Assembly (NCBI RefSeq): GCF_905404315.1
Contig: NC_066301.1
Span: 2,480,001-2,544,000, forward strand
Length of the DNA: 64,000 nucleotides
Reading direction: 5' to 3'
DNA from: Leptidea sinapis
Taxonomy: Eukaryota > Arthropoda > Insecta > Lepidoptera > Pieridae
In this document: positions 59,652 to 64,000 of the stretch, piece by piece
Layout: every line of letters begins with the position of its first letter
Numbering within the stretch: position 1 is the first letter of the stretch
Notes under the pieces: model-generated
The model's database searches: none
Told to the model about the DNA's origin: nothing
What the model saw: only the letters and a program-made list of their open reading frames with translations
Translations under genes and position numbers: made by a program

Positions 59652-60497
59652 TTAGCGGTTAGCCGATGTTATGTGCACCTTCGATTTATTGATTTCTTCG
59701 ATTATCTTAAAAGCAGATCTCATGAGATTACATAGGACATTCTCGAATGGACCTGTTATTAGAATGGCGAGATCGTCCGCATAGCCTACTGTGTATAATT
59801 TTTTTCTGTTTAGCTCCACGATGAGTTCGTCCACCAGAAGGTTCCAAAGGAGTGGTGAGAGTACCCCTCCTTGTGGGCATCCAGTTGCCACCGCACATCT
59901 TGTGTTAGTGTTCACAGTAAAACGAATCGCTCTGTGCCTCAACATGTTGTCTATCCACCCGATAATTGTAGGATCGACATTATGTTTAGCTAGCGCTTGG
60001 CCTATGCTAGTAAAAGGAGTTTTGACAAAGGCGCCTTCAATATCAATAAATGCGCCTAAAGTTGATTGTTTGCGTGATAGACCTTTACCTACAAGTGATG
60101 CTACGCAGTAAAGGGCAGATTCAGTTGATTTGCCTTGACTATAGGCATGTTGGTTGATAAGTAGTGGTTTGTGTAGGAGAGCATTTTCCCTAATATCCCT
60201 ATCGCAAAGTCTTTCTAATGTCTTCATCAGAAAGGATGTGAGACTTATTGGTCTGAACGATTTGGGATCCGTGTAGTCACTATTGCCGGGCTTAGAGATA
60301 AATACTACTTTCACCTCCCTCCATTGGAGTGGCACGTATCGGTATGCTAGATAGGCCCTGTATATAGCTGTGAGATGCAGGGCCAGCACCCCGGTATCTT
60401 CCCATTGTAGCAACCCCGGAAAAATACCGTGAAGGCCATCTGTTTTAAATGGAAGAAAGCTATTAATTGCCCACATTACCTTATCTGTGTCTACCAC
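59652..60497 (-). pseudogene. LINE reverse transcriptase (281 codons)
   Basis: RT fingers and palm in one frame: FKTDGLHGIFPGLLQW, QWREVKVVFISKPGN, SFRPISLTSFLMKTLERLCD, QHAYSQGKSTESALYCVASL, LGAFIDIEGAFVKTPF (motif A Asp kept, the second D of the usual GAFD is V), GCPQGGVLSPLLWNLLVDEL and VGYADDLAILITG. It ends soon after EEINKSK; the thumb is deleted before the RNase H part. Confidence 0.85.
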
Positions 60498-60499
60498 CC

Positions 60500-60990
60500 T
60501 GTGAGCTGTAGTCCAATCCGTCCGGTCCGGTTTCTACTCTGCGACGCCTCATTCCACGACTGGTTGTTGGTGATGCGGCAGCCAGGGAAGTGAGTTTTCA
60601 GGAGCAATTCGCAGGTCTCGGTGTCGGATTTGGTATGCGTTCCGTCAGATTTTTTCAGGCAACATAGGTCACGCTCTGGGTCGCGTTAGAGTATGTTTTG
60701 AACTTTAGCCGCTTGATTAGTGGATTCTATACTGGTGCAGAAGCGTCTCCATCCTTCCCTCTTTCTATCACGGATACGCTTCTTGAACCGGTACTGGGCT
60801 TGCTTGTACGCGTCCCAGTCGTCTGGTGTCCGGATGTTCTTGGCTCTGTTGAACAGCTTCCTTACTTTGCCTCGCAGCTTTTCCAGCTCTGGACTCGACC
60901 ACGCAGATCTGTTGCTTGAAATGGCTTGGCGCCGAACAACCAGTCTGGTGTGTGGCAGTGGCGAGCTAATTTTGGCCGTTTTTTAAAGCC
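60500..60990 (-). pseudogene. LINE endonuclease-RT linker remnant
   Basis: Minus-strand reading SSNRSAWSSPELEKLRGKVR, KLFNRAKNIRTPDDWDAYKQ and RIRDRKREGWRRFCTSIEST. This is the linker after the APE endonuclease; ORF1 C-terminal sequence abuts it with no endonuclease between. Confidence 0.75.
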
Positions 60991-61150
60991 ATTCCACAGT
61001 GTACGTATCCTCGCACCAAGGCTTGAGGGTACCATCGCCGTGGTTGGCTCTGCCTCTGAAGCTGGGCAGCCTTAGCGGGTATGTAGAGGAGGTGGCGGCG
61101 CAGATGTCTGCATCTATCGCTTCCTCTATAGCCATCTGGTTTGCCTCGGC

Positions 61151-61933
61151 TTACTCCGTTTTGATGTCCTTAAAGGGCTCATTCATTATAGCGACCAGCA
61201 GGTCGTTAGACTTGCATATGTCCGCATAATTTATGAGGCCCTTTATGGGAGTGGCCCGCGGGTTCGTACGCGGGCGCTTTGCGTCATCACGTGGTGACAA
61301 AGTGTCATCGGGGCGAGCTCGTTTGTTGCTTTTGGGAGGGTGTGATCTCTGCCCGAAAGCAACTCGAGTTTCTGCCCTCTCGTGGACTAGTTTGCCCCCG
61401 TGTTTCCCGCGCGGCCTTTTCTGTGCTTTTTTGTCTGATTCTGTTGGCGGGATGTGAGGCTTGCCTTTCTCTCCCACCGCGCCACCTCCTTTAATCTCTT
61501 GGGGTTTGGGAAGGTTGGCTTTGGCGGCAATTTTCCTCGCCTTCCTAGCTTCAGCTTGCGCACGGTTGCGTGCAGCCTTACTAGGTGCTTTGTAGCTGGG
61601 CTTGCTCTCTTCTTTTCTGATAGGAAGCGTCCAGGCATCGTCCGTGAAGGTAGTTGCCGGTATAGCTTCCTTAAGAGTGGAGAGGTCTAAAGTCTTTTTT
61701 GGCGCTGTAGGAGCAGCCGAAGTTAGGGTCTTAGGCAACTTTGCGGTCACCTGAATAAGCGCTCCCGGGAGAGCAGCTGGATCTATAGGCGTGTCAGTAT
61801 TTCTCTTTTTGTCCATACTAAGATTTTTGTAAATTTCATCCCTGACAGTGCCCCATCCGCCATGGAGCATCAGTAGGGCACGCCATACACCCTGATGTGC
61901 ATGGACGCCTGGACTACTGCGGGGATATAGCAA
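61151..61933 (-). CDS. LINE ORF1-like protein (260 codons)
   Basis: Longest intact frame on the element. Lysine/arginine/alanine-rich middle (SKAARNRAQAEARKARKIAA), proline-rich basic patches (GKHGGKLVHERAET, KSNKRARPDDTLSP) and a C-terminal part that continues after one stop as EAIDADICAATSSTYPLRLP and CEDTYTVEWL, similar in feel to nucleic-acid-binding ORF1 proteins. No CCHC knuckle seen. It would bind element RNA if functional. Confidence 0.55.
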   Translation of the reverse strand: MLYPRSSPGVHAHQGVWRALLMLHGGWGTVRDEIYKNLSMDKKRNTDTPIDPAALPGALIQVTAKLPKTLTSAAPTAPKKTLDLSTLKEAIPATTFTDDAWTLPIRKEESKPSYKAPSKAARNRAQAEARKARKIAAKANLPKPQEIKGGGAVGEKGKPHIPPTESDKKAQKRPRGKHGGKLVHERAETRVAFGQRSHPPKSNKRARPDDTLSPRDDAKRPRTNPRATPIKGLINYADICKSNDLLVAIMNEPFKDIKTE

Positions 61934-62559
61934 ACATCACCGTGAGTGACTGACGGCTGACGGTCGAGAAATGCAGGAGCTGCATAAAGGGAGACGAGAG
62001 CCCCCCGCGCTCACCCCAGCACCCGCGACCGGGCCATAGGAACCCACATGGATTTTAGGTAGCTCGCCGGCAGCCCTCTGACGGGAAGCCACAGCCGATT
62101 GATCGAGGGTGGCTGGCCCTCGACCGCCCGTTTAAGAGGAAGCCCAGACCCGAAGAGGTGTGTTACGACAAGCAGGTAACTGACCGACCCGCTATCCGCT
62201 CAACCACCAGGACTCCCTGCTCCCTCCGTACGGGTCTCCACGCACGGCACAAACACGTGGATGGTCGGAAGTCCATTACCCATTAGTGTTATGAGCCCTC
62301 AACCTCACGACCACATCAGGTGACGTGTAGGAGGAAGGGAGGGAGGAAGGGATTAGGGGTGGGTAAAGGTTGTGGGGCGGCCAGAGGTTTTTGTCTAGCC
62401 AATTGCCGTAAATATTTGTGACTCTACAAAGGTAATTGGCCAAAGAACGGGCGGCAACCTCGTGAAGGATAGTCCACTGGCCTTGTTTAGGGGGTCACTT
62501 TAATGAAACTCACCTAGACCATTCGCCAAACCCAGCGTCGGACAGACGCTTGAAGATTG

Positions 62560-63645
62560 TATTATAAAAAAGAAGAAATATAATGAAATTTGGTTGAACG
62601 ATGGAGTGAATAATAAATTTCTAAATGAACTGAAGGTAAAGTTTGCATTTGATAACGAAGTAAACGATCTCTCCCTAAGATATTATCTAAATTGTAATTC
62701 AGGTGACTAGAATACGTTACTTCATTTACAAAAATAACGGGTTGCACTCCGATAGTGAGTAGGCAGAAGTGAAAACTTGAACATTAACTTTGTATATATT
62801 TTGAAATGTTTAGGAAATAATTTTGTACGAATTGCTTTATTTATCAGTATGAAAGTACTAGCATTCATGTGGTTAAGTGCAATATTTATTTATTGCGCTA
62901 TCGTCCACAAAAACGACAATTTATATTACATAAGAAATTAACACTTCAGAACTTATTACAATTATTTTACATTAAAATGTTTATCTCTAAGAAAAATCAA
63001 ATTTCATCCATAATTTCAACGACTCTTTCACCATCTTCATTACCAGCATCGTCATCGCCAATCTCTAAACGGATACAATAGCTTTATGGTACCTGAAGTA
63101 AGAAACGAACAGTTTTGTTTCGAATCTATTTAAATGTCTAATAAAAATATCTTACGAATTTTCGATCAGGTCACGTAGCCTGACGCGAATTTATTATTTT
63201 ATATCCATCCCAAGAAAAGTGCTCAACGCTGCTAAGGCGTTTTCACTTTAAATAAATCCTGTCCGTGTTGCTACATGGAACATAACTAGTACACAATATG
63301 TTATTTTTAATCTGCTGTCTAAATCTATATCTATATTTCTCCAAATAAAATAAATATTCTTACATATTATAATGCTACGGAGAGTTATTAAAAATTTTAG
63401 GAGGATCGTTTGGTCACAGGTGTTGAGTAGCGCTGCTAATCAGGGCGAGGTAAGCCACGGGACTCATTAATCGGAATCAATAGGAACCCCGCCGTAACCC
63501 GGAGTTACTTATTACTCGATTAATATTCTGATCCTGATTATGTTTTAATTAATCACCATTTTTAACATGACGAAAACTTCAATGAAGAAAGCGTATTATA
63601 AAGTACAGAAATATACAGACGATCAAAATGTGGGAGTGGGAATGG
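62560..63645. other. No feature recognised
   Basis: AT-rich; short open frames without coding character. Confidence 0.4.
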
Positions 63646-63650
63646 GAAAC

Positions 63651-63932
63651 CAATGGGAGGCTCCTTTGCCTGTGCAATGCCGATGCCGGTTAGATTATGG
63701 GTACCACAACGATGCCTTTTTCTGCCGTGAAGCAGTAATGTGTAAGCATTACTTGATTCGGTCTGAAGGGCGCCATAGCTAGTGAAATTAATGGGCAAAT
63801 GAGACTTAACATCCTGTGTCTCAAGGTGACGAGCGCAGTTGCAGTGCCGCTCAGAATTTTTGGGTCTTTCAAGAATCCTGAGCAGCACTGCATTGTAATG
63901 GGCAGGGCGTTTCGTCCCTTATTTTCATATAA
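63651..63932 (+). repeat. Interspersed repeat family A, copy 9
   Basis: Near full length: TGGGAGGCTCCTTTGCCTGT to CGTCCCTTATTTTCATATAA. Confidence 0.85.
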
Positions 63933-64000
63933 AAATATGTATGCATATTGTGAGCACAGTAAAGGGAGCATACAACTTGCTAAGTTTCTTGCCTGTTCTT

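Larger units (their letters stand above)
58830..62560 (-). mobile_element. LOA/I-group LINE with RNase H, internally deleted
   Basis: About 3.7 kb on the minus strand: GC-rich 5' UTR (62560-61940), ORF1-like frame, EN-RT linker, RT and RNase H. The sequence GCPQGGVLSPLLWNLLVD and the following RNase H domain point to the LOA/I group. The apurinic endonuclease domain and the RT C-terminus are missing. Confidence 0.85.

Noticed and set aside
59791..61690. Plus-strand frames of 70-106 codons over the 58.8-62.6 kb element
   Set aside because: Antisense shadows of the GC-rich LINE coding strand.

Overview
This is eukaryotic nuclear DNA, AT-rich and packed with transposons, almost certainly from an insect and most likely a moth or butterfly. 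The evidence is: coding sequence split into short exons with GT..AG introns; an ANL-superfamily (4-coumarate-CoA ligase / luciferase-like) gene family of the kind insects carry in clusters; Lepidoptera-style Helitron and tRNA-derived SINE sequences; and many LINE 3' tails. No bacterial operon, CRISPR array or phage feature is present.

The host content I can support is mainly two convergent, paralogous acyl-CoA synthetase-like genes. Gene 1 (+ strand) contributes its last four coding exons (5632-10912); the rest lies off the left edge. Gene 2 (- strand) is almost complete: eleven exons from 42392 down to 12378 join with consistent phase, and a short candidate first exon lies at 57888-57859. 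Together they give about 551 residues, the family's normal length. The genes end tail to tail with about 1.5 kb between stop codons and share intron positions and phases in their 3' halves, so they look like an inverted duplicate pair. Gene 2 has an altered ATP-binding P-loop and both genes depart from consensus at the C-terminal hinge, so catalytic activity is uncertain. Two small + strand open exons inside a gene 2 intron (27748-27842 and 28156-28318) may belong to an unrelated small gene.

Nearly everything else is mobile DNA, which inflates gene 2 to 30-45 kb. By region: 0-5 kb holds two tandem-repeat arrays and a Tc1-like element; 5.8-15 kb holds LINE tails, a 9-member interspersed repeat family, a Penelope-derived fragment with hammerhead-like motifs and three copies of a 0.3 kb MITE; 15.5-16.9 kb a second Tc1 copy; 17.4-20.3 kb a CR1-like LINE; 20.9-24.2 kb a MITE, an RT fragment and a Helitron; 25.2-26.6 kb Jockey-like and RNase H LINE pieces; 27-32 kb tRNA-like repeats and LINE tails; 32.1-36.3 kb a mariner relic and a large Jockey/CR1-like LINE; 39 kb a nested duplication; 42.5-43.1 kb a Penelope-like fragment with a GIY-YIG remnant and hammerhead-like motif; 44-53 kb MITEs, LINE tails, a GC-rich 10-bp minisatellite and SINEs; 58.8-62.6 kb an RNase H-bearing LOA/I-group LINE with ORF1 and 5' UTR.

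The most interesting points are the Penelope fragments with hammerhead-like motifs, the P-loop change in an otherwise well-kept enzyme gene, a Helitron inserted just upstream of a 3' splice site, the six-copy MITE family, and internal deletions in all the larger LINEs that remove defined catalytic parts. I could run no search, so family names rest on motif recognition.
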